This document shows positions 1-8,769 of a stretch of DNA of 64,000 bases, in pieces (positions within the stretch are counted from its first letter, which is position 1; each line of letters begins with the position of its first letter). The notes beneath the pieces are model-generated. The model was not told the DNA's origin and did not search any database. It was given only the letters and a program-made list of their open reading frames with translations. Origin of the DNA: Rhizobium lentis (GTDB taxonomy: Bacteria; Pseudomonadota; Alphaproteobacteria; Rhizobiales; Rhizobiaceae); NCBI RefSeq assembly GCF_017352135.1, contig NZ_CP071454.1, forward strand, positions 3,993,001 through 4,057,000. The letters are read 5' to 3'. The position numbers and the translations under genes are program-made.

Positions 1-270
1 TCCCCGGAAATGCGCCGGCCGGTGCGCCTCAGGGAGAGGGTGGTGCTCGTGTTCGTCTAGTGTCGCGGTTGCTGCTCGCAAAACCGCTCGCGACCTCGAG
101 GGTGCCGACGTTATCGCCATCGCCACCAACCTCGCCGAGACCTCGCAAAACCATGCGTGTCGCAGCCGACGCGCAGGATAGGCCGAGGTCTGTGAATTCG
201 CCCAAAGTCACAGGAACCAACTTCCATCGCGGTTCGTTTTGTTCGCATCAACGAATAGGAGAAATCCGCC
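1..270. other. Left-edge non-coding stretch
   Basis: No gene is supported before the CsbD gene at 271. One plus-strand frame is open from base 1 to a TAG at 58-60 and could be the last codons of a gene lying outside the window, but 19 codons are too few to judge. The right part holds a candidate EcfG promoter, listed separately. Confidence 0.5.
213..238 (+). promoter_or_regulatory. Candidate EcfG (RpoE2-type) stress promoter for the CsbD gene
   Basis: GGAAC at 213-217, a 17-base spacer, then CGTT at 235-238. This matches the GGAAC-N16/17-cgTT consensus of alphaproteobacterial EcfG sigma factors. It ends 32 bases before the CsbD start codon, a normal distance. The match is seen in the sequence; use by EcfG is inferred. 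Confidence 0.75.
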
Positions 271-474
271 ATGGATTGGAATCGTGTGGAAGGAAATTGG
301 AAGCAGGCGAAAGGCAAGATCAAGGAGCAGTGGGGCAAACTCACGGACGATGATCTCGACCAGATCGCGGGCAAGCGCGACCAATTGGAAGGCAAAATAC
401 AGGAACGCTATGGCATCGAAAGGGATCGCGTCAAACGCGACGTCGATGACTGGTGCGGTCGCCAGACTTGGTAG
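271..474 (+). CDS. CsbD family stress-response protein
   Basis: A 67-residue acidic and basic, strongly hydrophilic protein of the CsbD family. The N-terminus MDWNRVEGNWKQAKGKIKEQ and the pattern of two short amphipathic helical blocks (WKQAKGKIKEQWGKL, then LEGKIQERYGI) are typical of the family, and the length is normal. CsbD-like proteins are cytoplasmic, induced by general stress, and have no known enzymatic role. The start is supported by AGGAG about 8 bases upstream. A candidate EcfG promoter lies just upstream and a hairpin with a T run follows the stop, so the gene is probably transcribed alone as part of the general stress regulon. Confidence 0.92.
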   Translation: MDWNRVEGNWKQAKGKIKEQWGKLTDDDLDQIAGKRDQLEGKIQERYGIERDRVKRDVDDWCGRQTW

Positions 475-486
475 CGCCTGAACAGG

Positions 487-510
487 AACCCGGCAATCGC
501 CGGGTTTTTG
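487..510 (+). terminator. Rho-independent terminator after the CsbD gene
   Basis: An 8-bp stem (487-494 pairing with 499-506, core CCCGGC/GCCGGG) with a 4-base loop, running into TTTTTG. It begins 13 bases after the CsbD stop. Confidence 0.85.
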
Positions 511-552
511 TTATCGATGAGGCCGGGGCCGCCTCCTCGCAATGCCGAGCGG

Positions 553-798
553 TCAAGGTGCTGCCGGGATCTCGAAGTAGCCGCCGAAAGCCAACAGAAG
601 GGCGCCGATCGCAATAACGGCCAAGGCTGGCCAGTTGTGCGACAGGCCGAGGAACCTCAGGCCCTGGCGTCGTGGTTCCAGCGTCGTGCCGCCTTGCGGC
701 AATTGATGCGGATTGCTCGGCTTTCGGAGAAGCGCCGAAGAGAAGAGAAAAAGAAGTCCGCCGATTATGAGAGCGGCGCCGATCAGGATTGCCCACAT
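553..798 (-). CDS. Small two-helix membrane protein (hypothetical)
   Basis: An 81-residue protein with two hydrophobic stretches: MWAILIGAALIIGGLLFLFS at the very N-terminus and ALAVIAIGALLLAFGGYF near the C-terminus, joined by a basic, polar linker of about 35 residues. I do not recognise the family. The start at 798 was chosen because GGAGG lies 5-9 bases upstream; the open frame continues further but without a ribosome site or membrane-protein character. A GGAAC-N16-GGTT candidate EcfG promoter sits 33-57 bases upstream, which suggests a stress-induced inner-membrane protein like its neighbours. Confidence 0.7.
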   Translation of the reverse strand: MWAILIGAALIIGGLLFLFSSALLRKPSNPHQLPQGGTTLEPRRQGLRFLGLSHNWPALAVIAIGALLLAFGGYFEIPAAP

Positions 799-830
799 GG
801 TAGCCTCCGCTAGCAAGGTGCGTGTAGATA

Positions 831-855
831 AACCAGATGCGCACCGGATCGTTCC
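831..855 (-). promoter_or_regulatory. Candidate EcfG promoter for the 81-residue membrane protein
   Basis: On the minus strand GGAAC (855-851), a 16-base spacer, then GGTT (834-831). It differs from the consensus cgTT at one position. The downstream edge is 33 bases from the start codon at 798. Confidence 0.55.
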
Positions 856-950
856 GTGCGGGTCTATTCGATCGCCAATCAATGCGGTGGCGACGGCGAA
901 CAGCCCGATATCCCGAATGCGGTGGCGGGAAGTCCACAGGCTTCATTCTC

Positions 951-976
951 GGAACCAAAAGCGCTCGCATTAACTT
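951..976 (+). promoter_or_regulatory. Weak candidate EcfG promoter for the 56-residue membrane protein
   Basis: GGAAC at 951-955, a 17-base spacer, then ACTT at 973-976. The -35 is perfect and the -10 keeps only the TT of cgTT. It lies 30 bases before the start codon. Its main support is that both neighbouring small genes have the same arrangement. Confidence 0.4.
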
Positions 977-1005
977 TGACTCCCGAGTTATCCTGGAGGT
1001 CCACG

Positions 1006-1176
1006 ATGGACAGGACACCGAAAACGGCCATCCGCGGAATGATGTTGTACGTGCTCGTTCTTCTCGTCTTGGGCATTCTGGCGGGCGCCGTTTACACAAT
1101 CTATGGCCATCCGGCCGATCCGTCCGAGCAACCAGCTGCTCAGACCATACCGCAGAAAGCAACAGCCCCGCAGTGA
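1006..1176 (+). CDS. Small single-pass membrane protein (hypothetical)
   Basis: A 56-residue protein: a short basic cytoplasmic N-terminus (MDRTPKTAIR), one membrane helix (MMLYVLVLLVLGILAGAVYT) and a short Pro/Ala/Gln-rich tail probably facing the periplasm. The family is not recognised. The start at 1006 is supported by CTGGAGG 6-12 bases upstream; the longer open frame to 856 has no ribosome site. It lies beside the other small stress-type genes and behind a weak EcfG-like promoter, so a role in envelope stress is possible but unproven. Confidence 0.65.
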   Translation: MDRTPKTAIRGMMLYVLVLLVLGILAGAVYTIYGHPADPSEQPAAQTIPQKATAPQ

Positions 1177-1514
1177 GAGGCGCTGGTCAGCTGCTTTTGA
1201 TCGCCGAGAACGAATGGTGAAAGGCAAAGCGTTTGCCAGATCCGGCGTCCACCCGGTCTGGTCATGCTGAAACACCTGGGTTCCACCGCCGGAAATCTCG
1301 CAAGCGGCAAGCGATATGGGCTTTGGAAAGCAAGGCAGAGATTCTGTCGCAAGTCCTTCCCACCAGTAGAGAGCTTATACTTATAGGGGGAACAACCTGC
1401 GACAGGGAAATCGGCATCCGGGCGGGACTTACGAAATCAAGGAGAATCAGCCGGCCAGGTCGGCCCGGAATGCCGGCTATTGCGCTCGGCTAATCTGAAC
1501 GGAGGAGTTTGCGG
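1177..1514. other. Intergenic stretch, no gene seen
   Basis: About 340 bases between the small membrane gene and the monooxygenase. Open frames here have no ribosome site and an unlikely composition. The strong Shine-Dalgarno of the monooxygenase (GGAGGAG) ends the stretch. No repeat, terminator or consensus promoter was found. Confidence 0.5.
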
Positions 1515-3026
1515 ATGAAAGAACATGCGGTCGTAATCGCTGGCGGCGGGCCGACGGGGCTGATGCTGGCGGGCGAATTGGCCTTGGCGGGCATCGATGT
1601 CGCCATCGTCGAACGCCGCGAAAATCAGGAGATCGTCGGTTCACGGGCCGGCGGTCTGAGTGCGCGCACGCTCGAGGTTCTCGATCAGCGCGGCATCGTC
1701 GACCGGTTCCTCGCGGAAGGGCAGGTCGCCCAGGTCACCGGATTTGCCGTCACACGGCTCGATATCAGCGATTTCCCGACGCGTCACAATTACGGGCTGG
1801 CGCTGCGGCAGAAACATATCGAGCGCATCCTGGCCGGCTGGGTCGGCGAACTGCCGGTGGCGATCTATCGCGGCCGCGAACTCACCGGTTTCGTGCAGGA
1901 TGACACCGGCGTCAGCATCGAGTTCTCCGATGGGGCTCAGCTCAGGGCAGGCTATCTCGTCGGCTGCGATGGCGGCCGCAGTCTGGTACGCAAGACGGCC
2001 GGCATCGCCTTTCCGGGCTGGGATGCGACGACCAGCAACATTCTCGCCGAAGCGGAGATGGAGGAGGAACCGCCGCTCGGCGTCCATCGCACGGCGCTCG
2101 GCATGCATGCTTTCGGCCGCGAGGACTATGAAATCCGCGGCGGCAAGGTGGTCTTTGCGAGCGAAGGTCCGATCAACGTCATGGTGACTGAGAGAGGGGC
2201 CGGCGCCACGGGCGAGCCGACGCTCGACGATCTCAGGCAAGCGCTGATCGCCGCCTGCGGCACGGATTACGGCATTCATGGCCTGAGGTGGATTTCCAGG
2301 TTCACCGATATGTCGCGGCAGGCGGAGGTCTACCGCAAGGGCAGGGTTTTCCTGGCGGGCGACGCCGCGCATGTGCATTCCCCGGTCGGCGGGCAGGGCC
2401 TCAATACCGGTGTGCAGGATGCCGTGAATCTCGGCTGGAAGCTCGCCCAGGTGGTGAAGGGGATATCGCCCGAGGCCCTGCTCGACAGCTATCATGCCGA
2501 ACGACATCCGGTCGCCGCCCGCGTGTTGCGTGTGACGATGGCGCAGGTCGCATTGCAACGCAGCGATGACCGCAGCGAAGCGTTGCGCGACATCGTCCTG
2601 GAGCTGCTCGGCCTGGAGCAGGCCCGCAAGAAGATCGCTGCCGAAATGTCCGGCCTTGCCATCCGTTACGAGTTCGGCGAGGGGCATCCGCTGCTCGGCC
2701 GCCGCATGCCCGACCTCGACCTGATCACGCCGGGTGGTCCGACCCGCGTTTTTACGCTGCTTAGAAATGCGCGGCCGGTGCTGTTGAACTTCGGCGCAGC
2801 CGGGAGCCTCGACATTACGCCTTGGTCGGACCGCGTGCCTCTGGTCCACGCCAGTTATGCCGGGCCCTGGGAGCTGCCGGGGCTCGGTGCGGTCTCCGCG
2901 CCGTCGGCGGTGCTGGTTCGCCCCGATGGTTATGTGGCGTGGGTAGGCGAGCGGACGCAGGATGGTCTGCACGAAGCGATGACGAGCTGGTTCGGAACGC
3001 CCCGCTCAAAGCCGGAAAGCTTCTAA
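1515..3026 (+). CDS. FAD-dependent aromatic monooxygenase with C-terminal thioredoxin-like domain
   Basis: A 503-residue flavoprotein hydroxylase of the p-hydroxybenzoate hydroxylase superfamily (PgaE/MhpA/rifampicin monooxygenase type). Residues 1-30 hold the dinucleotide-binding GGGPTGLMLAGEL, near residue 155 is the DG motif GCDGGRSLVRK, and near 280 is the second FAD motif GDAAHVHSPVGGQGLN. After about residue 390 comes a small thioredoxin-like domain, as in aromatic-polyketide and antibiotic hydroxylases. It should insert one oxygen atom into an aromatic substrate using NAD(P)H and O2; the substrate cannot be told. ATG at 1515 has GGAGGAG 8-14 bases upstream and is preferred over a TTG two codons earlier. 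The 3' end overlaps the convergent gene by 4 bases. Confidence 0.9.
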   Translation: MKEHAVVIAGGGPTGLMLAGELALAGIDVAIVERRENQEIVGSRAGGLSARTLEVLDQRGIVDRFLAEGQVAQVTGFAVTRLDISDFPTRHNYGLALRQKHIERILAGWVGELPVAIYRGRELTGFVQDDTGVSIEFSDGAQLRAGYLVGCDGGRSLVRKTAGIAFPGWDATTSNILAEAEMEEEPPLGVHRTALGMHAFGREDYEIRGGKVVFASEGPINVMVTERGAGATGEPTLDDLRQALIAACGTDYGIHGLRWISRFTDMSRQAEVYRKGRVFLAGDAAHVHSPVGGQGLNTGVQDAVNLGWKLAQVVKGISPEALLDSYHAERHPVAARVLRVTMAQVALQRSDDRSEALRDIVLELLGLEQARKKIAAEMSGLAIRYEFGEGHPLLGRRMPDLDLITPGGPTRVFTLLRNARPVLLNFGAAGSLDITPWSDRVPLVHASYAGPWELPGLGAVSAPSAVLVRPDGYVAWVGERTQDGLHEAMTSWFGTPRSKPESF

Positions 3027-3760
3027 GCGGCGAGCGGCACGGCGGCGGCGTCCAGTATTATCTTCGGTTCCGGCATCGGTTTGCCGCGGCGCTCCCAGGT
3101 TCGGCGGCTGATGCCGAAAGCCTCCCAGGGGCGGGTCGTGCTGAGGGAATTGCCGAGATAGTCGGCTCTGGAAAGCGCGCCGGCGGCCCGCCGCTGCTCC
3201 TCTTTTCGGCTTCGGTCGCGCCTGCGCCGCTTTCCCTTTTGCAGGTTTGCTCGTTTCGTCTTCGGCACGTCGAAGGCGCCGATGGTGCGAATGTCGAGCG
3301 CACTGCGTTCGGCGTAGCTCAGATGCAGGGAGTGACCGAGCGCGTCGGCGGTCAAGGGGGCATAGCGCACTTTCGTCCGCTCGTAGATGATTTCCTCTAT
3401 GGCGCCTTTCCCGGCCCAGGGCAGCCATCGCGCCGCCCAGCCGAGGACGACCTCGACGAAGGCTTGCCTGAATTCGACAAAGGCGAGGCTGGCAATCACC
3501 TCGACATAGATCAAGGCGTCATCCGCCTCGGGCACGATCTCGCCATGGCGATGCCGGATCAATTTTTCGATCTCGCGCATCCGGCCGCGGAAATGGTTCC
3601 AGCGGCCGCCCCGCATGCGGCGCTGCACGGCCTTGTAACCGAGGAGACAGTCGCCGATTTTGACCGCCGTGACGTCTCGCGCCAGACCATCCGCACGACC
3701 GGCTTCTTCAGCCCGATCCGCCGATCGAGCCCCTTCATCCGCGCCGACGAGACGATCCAT
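3023..3760 (-). CDS. Uncharacterised basic protein with ISRRTW helix-turn-helix-like C-terminus
   Basis: A 245-residue protein of a family that I recall from rhizobial chromosomes, plasmids and phages but cannot name. The N-terminal two-thirds is mixed helical (for example EADDALIYVEVIASLAFVEF). Around residues 168-190 there is a very basic segment (KTKRANLQKGKRRRRDRSRK), followed by TRPWEAFGISRRTWERRG, which resembles a helix-turn-helix with a basic recognition helix. This suggests nucleic-acid binding. The start at 3760 has AAAGGAG upstream. It converges on the monooxygenase gene with a 4-base overlap. Composition is like the neighbours, so recent transfer is not indicated by base content alone. 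Confidence 0.7.
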   Translation of the reverse strand: MDRLVGADEGARSADRAEEAGRADGLARDVTAVKIGDCLLGYKAVQRRMRGGRWNHFRGRMREIEKLIRHRHGEIVPEADDALIYVEVIASLAFVEFRQAFVEVVLGWAARWLPWAGKGAIEEIIYERTKVRYAPLTADALGHSLHLSYAERSALDIRTIGAFDVPKTKRANLQKGKRRRRDRSRKEEQRRAAGALSRADYLGNSLSTTRPWEAFGISRRTWERRGKPMPEPKIILDAAAVPLAA

Positions 3761-4041
3761 CGTTTCTCCTTTGCGACAGGCCCCGAGAGGCCGAAACGAC
3801 TGATCGTAAAGGATTTCCAGGCGGTGATGTTAGCGTTTTGTGCGTCATTCCCCGGATTATTGACGCCCGCAGCTTATCCGGGCAGCCCCGCGATTTCCGA
3901 GGCGGCGCGAGGAGGCCGCCAAAGCCGACACCGGAAAATTGCATGCCGGGCATTATCGAGGCGCAAAGATTTCTATTGGCAAGGTCCCATGGTATGATCC
4001 TGGATGTCGTTCGCCGTGTTGTCAGCACCGAGACTTGTCCA

Positions 4042-5448
4042 ATGAGCGAAGTGGACGTCCTTTTTGCCACCCTGCGACAGGCGGCTGACCCGCAGACGGT
4101 CGAGTGTATCGAAAACGTCGTCAAGCACGGCGTCGATCGCGATCTCAATCGCATCAATGCGCTCGCCTTCGCCGACAAGCATCATCTCGATGAAGAAAAG
4201 ACCATCGCAGCCTTTCTGCACGCGGCCCGCATCGGCGCATTCGAGATGACGTGGAATGTGCTTTGTCCGGGATGCGGCGGGGTCCTCGACAGCGGCGCCA
4301 CCCTCAAGGGGGTCAACCAGGACACCTATCATTGTGCCCTCTGTGCGGCAGGATACGAACCGACGCTCGACGAGATGGTCGAGGTCACCTTCACGGTCAG
4401 TCCGCGGGTGCGCAGGATTGCCGCGCACGAGCCCGACCGGCTGCCGCCGCTCGAATATTACCGCCAGATTTTCTTCAGCTCCGGTGTCGACCTGCCGGAG
4501 GATCTCGAAGCCAAGTTCGACCGCATCCTGCTGGAGATGATCGAGCTGGCGCCGGGCGAAAAGGCGTTCGTCTCGCTGCAACTGCCGGCGCAATTCGTCA
4601 TCATCTTCGATGCGGTGACCCATTCGGCGCAGTTCATCGATGTGCAGGGGGAGCCCACCGGCGAGCGCCAGAATCTCTCGATGGTCATCAGCCGCGGGCA
4701 TGCGCTGAACGAAACCGTGACGCTGCGTCCCGGCACGCTGCGGCTTACCCTCGAGAACCACACCGATCGCAGGGTGGTGCCGAATGTCTGCATTGCCGGA
4801 GATGACCTGCACGAGCTCCTCGGCCGCAGGCGGGCGTTTCTGACCGCCAAGCGGCTGCTGACGAACCAAAGCTTCCGCGATATCTACCGGACCGACACGC
4901 TCGACGTCGACCAGCGTCTCAAGATCACCAGCCTGACTTTCCTCTTCACCGATCTGAGGGGCTCGACGGCGCTTTACGAGCGTGTCGGCGATCTGGCCGC
5001 TTTCGATCTGGTGCGGGCGCATTTTCGCGTCCTTCACGAGATCGTCGCCACCGAGGCCGGAGCGGTCGTCAAGACGATCGGCGATGCCGTGATGGCGACC
5101 TTTCCGAGCCCGGACCGGGCGGTCGCGGCCGCACTGAGGATGCGGGAGGCAATGCGCCGGCTGAATGCCGAGCACGGCAGCGAGGACCTCCTGCTGAAGA
5201 TCGGTATCCATGAGGGACCGTGCCTCGCCGTCAACCTGAACGACCGGCAGGACTATTTCGGCCAGACGGTCAATATCGCCTCTCGCGTCCAGGGCCTTGC
5301 CGATCCCAATGTGATCATGACGACCGAGACTGTTGTCGAGGACGCCCATGTTTCGGAGATCCTGCGCGACGGCGGCATCGTCTCGGCCTCGCGGATGGCG
5401 GAACTTCAGGGCATCGGCCGCGAGGTCAGAATCTTCGCCTTGTCGTAA
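4042..5448 (+). CDS. Class III adenylate/guanylate cyclase with N-terminal zinc-ribbon region (DUF5939-like)
   Basis: About 468 residues. The N-terminal part carries two CxxC pairs (C75/C78 and C98/C101) that look like a zinc ribbon, then a beta-rich sensor-like region of about 200 residues. The C-terminal part (about 295-465) is a class III cyclase catalytic domain with metal-binding aspartates D304 (FTDLRGST) and D348 (IGDAVMATF), adenine-selecting K344, and the transition-state pair N411 and R415 (VNIASR). All catalytic residues are present, so it should make cAMP from ATP in the cytoplasm. Rhizobia carry many such cyclases. The start is uncertain: ATG 4042 or 3994 in the same frame, neither with a strong ribosome site. 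Confidence 0.85.
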   Translation: MSEVDVLFATLRQAADPQTVECIENVVKHGVDRDLNRINALAFADKHHLDEEKTIAAFLHAARIGAFEMTWNVLCPGCGGVLDSGATLKGVNQDTYHCALCAAGYEPTLDEMVEVTFTVSPRVRRIAAHEPDRLPPLEYYRQIFFSSGVDLPEDLEAKFDRILLEMIELAPGEKAFVSLQLPAQFVIIFDAVTHSAQFIDVQGEPTGERQNLSMVISRGHALNETVTLRPGTLRLTLENHTDRRVVPNVCIAGDDLHELLGRRRAFLTAKRLLTNQSFRDIYRTDTLDVDQRLKITSLTFLFTDLRGSTALYERVGDLAAFDLVRAHFRVLHEIVATEAGAVVKTIGDAVMATFPSPDRAVAAALRMREAMRRLNAEHGSEDLLLKIGIHEGPCLAVNLNDRQDYFGQTVNIASRVQGLADPNVIMTTETVVEDAHVSEILRDGGIVSASRMAELQGIGREVRIFALS

Positions 5449-5574
5449 GCATAGTCCGCTGAAGCTGCCGGTATCGTTTGCGCCGGGTGCTTTGGCCGCA
5501 GCTCCGCTCGTGGTCCCAATGTCGAATGCAGGTGCAGAAGAAGAAGCGCCAGAGCGGCAGCCTGGCGCCTCGGT

Positions 5575-7365
5575 TTACGCAACCAGTCCCTTGGTCAGCT
5601 CCAGCGCCTGGCGTTCGAACAGCCGGCGGTAGATGCCGTTATTGAGCCGGATCAGCGCTTGATGGTCGCCTTCTTCGACGATCTTGCCCTTGTCGAAGAC
5701 CAGCAGCCGGTCGAGCGCCCGCACTGTCGACAGCCGGTGCGCGATGACAAGCGTCGTCCGGCCGTCCATTAGCCTTTCCATCGCCTGCTGGATCTGCACC
5801 TCGCTCTCGCTGTCGAGGCTCGACGTCGCCTCGTCGAGGATTAGCACCGGGGCATCGGCCAGGAAGGCGCGGGCGATGGCGACACGCTGCCGCTCGCCGC
5901 CCGAGAGCTTGACGCCACGCTCGCCGACCATCGTCTCATAGCCCTTCGGAAGGTCCATAATGAAGCCGTGCGCATTGGCCTGCTTCGCCGCCTGCTCGAT
6001 CTCGCGCCGCGAGGCGTTCGGCCTGCTATAGGCGATGTTTTCCGCCAGCGTGCGGTGAAACAGGATGGGCTCCTGCTGCACGATAGCGATCTGGCCACGA
6101 AGGCTTGATTGTGTGACCTCGGCGATATCCTGCCCGTCGATGCGGATGGCGCCCGAGTTCACGTCATAGAGGCGCTGGATCAGCTTGACGAAAGTGGTCT
6201 TGCCCGAGCCCGAATGCCCAACAAGGCCGACTCGTTCGCCGGGCCTGACGGTGACCGAGAAGTCCTTGTAGAGCGGGTCGGGGTGAGCGCCATACTGGAA
6301 GGTGACGCGATCGAAGACGATCTCGCCCGCGCCGATCGCGATCGGCTTGGCGTGCGGCTTGTCTTCGATGCCAAGCGGCATCCTGTCGAGCAGCACCAGT
6401 TCCTCCATGTCGTTGACGGCGCGCTGCAGATTGCGGATGTCCTGGCCGACATTGCGCAGATAACCTTGCAGAACGAAGAACATCGCCAGGACGAAGGTGA
6501 TGTCGCCGGGGCTTGCCAGCCCTTGCTGCCACATGACCAGGCCCGTTCCCAGAATGCCGGCCTGCATGGAAACCATCATGAAGCCCTGGATCGTGCCGCT
6601 CAAAGTGCCGCGCTTCCACGTCCGCCGCGTGCGGCTGTCCCATTTCGACAGCACATGCCGCAAGCGGGCTTCTTCGCGCTTTTCAGCACCGAAGGCCTTG
6701 ACCACTGAATTGCAGCTGATCGCATCCGCCAGCGCGCCGCCGAGCCTGGTGTCCCAGGCATTAGCGAGCCTTGCCGCCGGCGAGACGAAGCCCATGGAAA
6801 GCGCCACGGTGACGCCGATATAGATCAGCGAGCCCGCAGCCACGATCAGCCCCATGACCAGCCAGTAGCTGCCGAGCACGATGCTGGCGCCGACCAGCAT
6901 GACGATGGAGGGCAACAGGGCCACCAGCAACAGGTCGTTGAGCGAGTCCAGCGCCCACATGCCGCGGGTGATCTTGCGAACCGTCGAACCGGCGAAGCTG
7001 TTGGCGTGCCAGTCGGTCGAGAAGCGCTGCACCTTGTGAAAACCGTTATTGACGACATCCGCCATGATGCGCAGCGTCAGCCGGATGATGCCGTTGAAGA
7101 TGAACCAGCGCAGCACGACGCTGGTCAGGCCGAGCACCACGACGAAGACAAAGGCGCTGAGCGCACCATCGGCCGCGTTGCCGCCGGCGATGGCATCGAC
7201 GATCCGGCCGGAAAACACCGGAACCATGACCTCTGCCAGCGTGCTGGCGACGACCAGCACAATGATGGCGCCCACCAGTGCCGGTCGGTGGCGCCAATGA
7301 TGAAAAACAAAGCCGAGCACGTGACGATAGGCATCGGCGCGGAAATCGAGCTTCTTGCGAGCCAT
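5575..7365 (-). CDS. ABC exporter, fused membrane and ATP-binding domains
   Basis: A 596-residue half-transporter. Residues 1-330 hold about six membrane helices typical of type IV exporters (ABC_membrane). The nucleotide-binding domain follows with Walker A GHSGSGKTT, the signature [15 protein letters not shown], Walker B VLILDEATSS and an H-loop VIAHRLSTV. It would act as a homodimer in the inner membrane, exporting a lipid, peptide or drug; the substrate is not indicated. It stands alone, with about 500 bases of non-coding sequence upstream and no partner gene. Confidence 0.93.
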   Translation of the reverse strand: MARKKLDFRADAYRHVLGFVFHHWRHRPALVGAIIVLVVASTLAEVMVPVFSGRIVDAIAGGNAADGALSAFVFVVVLGLTSVVLRWFIFNGIIRLTLRIMADVVNNGFHKVQRFSTDWHANSFAGSTVRKITRGMWALDSLNDLLLVALLPSIVMLVGASIVLGSYWLVMGLIVAAGSLIYIGVTVALSMGFVSPAARLANAWDTRLGGALADAISCNSVVKAFGAEKREEARLRHVLSKWDSRTRRTWKRGTLSGTIQGFMMVSMQAGILGTGLVMWQQGLASPGDITFVLAMFFVLQGYLRNVGQDIRNLQRAVNDMEELVLLDRMPLGIEDKPHAKPIAIGAGEIVFDRVTFQYGAHPDPLYKDFSVTVRPGERVGLVGHSGSGKTTFVKLIQRLYDVNSGAIRIDGQDIAEVTQSSLRGQIAIVQQEPILFHRTLAENIAYSRPNASRREIEQAAKQANAHGFIMDLPKGYETMVGERGVKLSGGERQRVAIARAFLADAPVLILDEATSSLDSESEVQIQQAMERLMDGRTTLVIAHRLSTVRALDRLLVFDKGKIVEEGDHQALIRLNNGIYRRLFERQALELTKGLVA

Positions 7366-7865
7366 TTTAATCTTGCCCGGACGGTATTCCGGTCCTCAAA
7401 ATCGACAGTTGAAAGGCACAGCCCGCGCGGAAGACGAAGTGATCCCGTCAGATCAATCGGGCTGTGAAGGATGGAAAAGCCGCATGTCGGGCGCGCTTAA
7501 GGCGGGCCGCGAACGGATATGACCTAGCGTCGGGACATACCACGCGGGAGGGCTTCGATGATTGCTGATGCCATTCAACGCCTCCCTTTGTTCGATCTGA
7601 AGCGGTAGCGTTTTGTAGCGAAGCTATTCGCCATTGCCAAGAGGGAAATTACAACCGCAAGGACAGTGATGCGGAAACGACACAATTCAGAGACTGGGAA
7701 AGAATGATAGCTGGTGTCTCGACCCGCTCAGGCCAGGCCAGAGATGTTGCATTCTGTGCGGTCGCGCCGAGAACGGCCGGAGTGTTGACCTTCGGCCGGA
7801 GTGGCATTTACACGAGGCGAGGTGGCCGGCTTTTGGCGTGCCCGCCACCGTCATCGAGCGGTCGA
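7366..7865. other. 500-base intergenic stretch
   Basis: Separates the start of the ABC exporter gene from the end of the SDR gene. No open frame here has a credible start and codon pattern. A direct repeat of GGCCGGAGTG occurs at 7776-7785 and 7795-7804, 19 bases apart; it may be chance or a regulator site. Nothing else is recognised. Confidence 0.5.
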
Positions 7866-8693
7866 TCAGCCATCGGTTGAAAGGGTGACGGCTTTCCAGG
7901 CGTCGATCTCCTGCTGCAGGCGCTCAATGCGCTGCAGGACAAGTTTGAGGGCATCGCTTCCGAGCAAAAGCTGCGGCGGTGGGTTGTTGGATTCGATCAG
8001 GTCAAGAACCGCTGCGGCAAGTTTATCCGGATCGCCGGGCTGCCTGCCGCTCCTTTCCTGCCGCGCATGGCGGATCGGATCGAACAGCGCATCGTAATCC
8101 GGGATAGAGCGATCGGTCCGCACCATCGAACGTCCTGCCCAGTCGGTCCGGAAGGAGCCGGGGCAGAGAGCAGTGACGTGAACGCCGAAGGGAGCCATTT
8201 CGGAGCGCATGACCTCTGAGATCCCCTGGAGCGCGAATTTGCTGCCACAGTAGTAAGCGATGCCCGGCATGGTGATCATTCCGCCCATCGACGTTACGTT
8301 CACGATGAAACCGCGACGCCTTTGCCGGAAACGCGGCAGGAACGCCTTGGCGACGGCGACGGCACCGAAGACGTTCACATCGAATTGGCGTCTCATTTCT
8401 TCGAGCGGCGACTCTTCAAGAACGCCTTCGTGACCGTAGCCTGCATTGTTGATCAGCACATCGACGGGACCGTGATCCTTTTCGACCTGTTCCACTACAA
8501 CGGCTATTCGGTCGAAGGCGGTGACATCGCATAAAACGGAGCGGACGTCCGGGAGGCGCTCTGAAAGGCTCGCTCGCGACGCTTCCGATCGGACGGTGCC
8601 GATGACTGTATGACCGGCCTTGCTGGCGGCGGCGGCGATAGCAAAGCCGAAGCCGGAATTGGCTCCGGTTACAAAAAAGCTTCTCTTTGGCAT
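7866..8693 (-). CDS. SDR-family NAD(P)-dependent oxidoreductase
   Basis: A 275-residue classical short-chain dehydrogenase: cofactor motif TGANSGFG near residue 9, NNAG near residue 87, catalytic Ser in VTSMGG and YYCGSK (YxxxK) near residues 150-160. It reduces or oxidises an alcohol or ketone with NAD(P)(H); the substrate is unknown. The gene is divergent from an AraC-type regulator with only 76 bases between the starts, a common arrangement in which the regulator activates the oxidoreductase. Confidence 0.92.
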   Translation of the reverse strand: MPKRSFFVTGANSGFGFAIAAAASKAGHTVIGTVRSEASRASLSERLPDVRSVLCDVTAFDRIAVVVEQVEKDHGPVDVLINNAGYGHEGVLEESPLEEMRRQFDVNVFGAVAVAKAFLPRFRQRRRGFIVNVTSMGGMITMPGIAYYCGSKFALQGISEVMRSEMAPFGVHVTALCPGSFRTDWAGRSMVRTDRSIPDYDALFDPIRHARQERSGRQPGDPDKLAAAVLDLIESNNPPPQLLLGSDALKLVLQRIERLQQEIDAWKAVTLSTDG

Positions 8694-8769
8694 GCTTGAC
8701 TTTCCCTTGGTCTCGGTTGATCCGATTGACGGATAATCTGTCGCCAGAGGGGTATCGAGGCCGATTGCT

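Noticed and set aside
1..60. End of an upstream gene in plus frame 1 (TAG at 58-60)
   Set aside because: Only 19 codons are visible and the residues (for example MRRPVRLRERVVLVFV) match nothing known to me.
1641..2972. A 443-codon open frame on the minus strand
   Set aside because: Antisense shadow of the FAD monooxygenase gene.
2822..3997. A 391-codon plus-strand frame
   Set aside because: It overlaps the end of the monooxygenase gene and is antisense to the 245-residue protein gene, which has a good ribosome site and better codon pattern.
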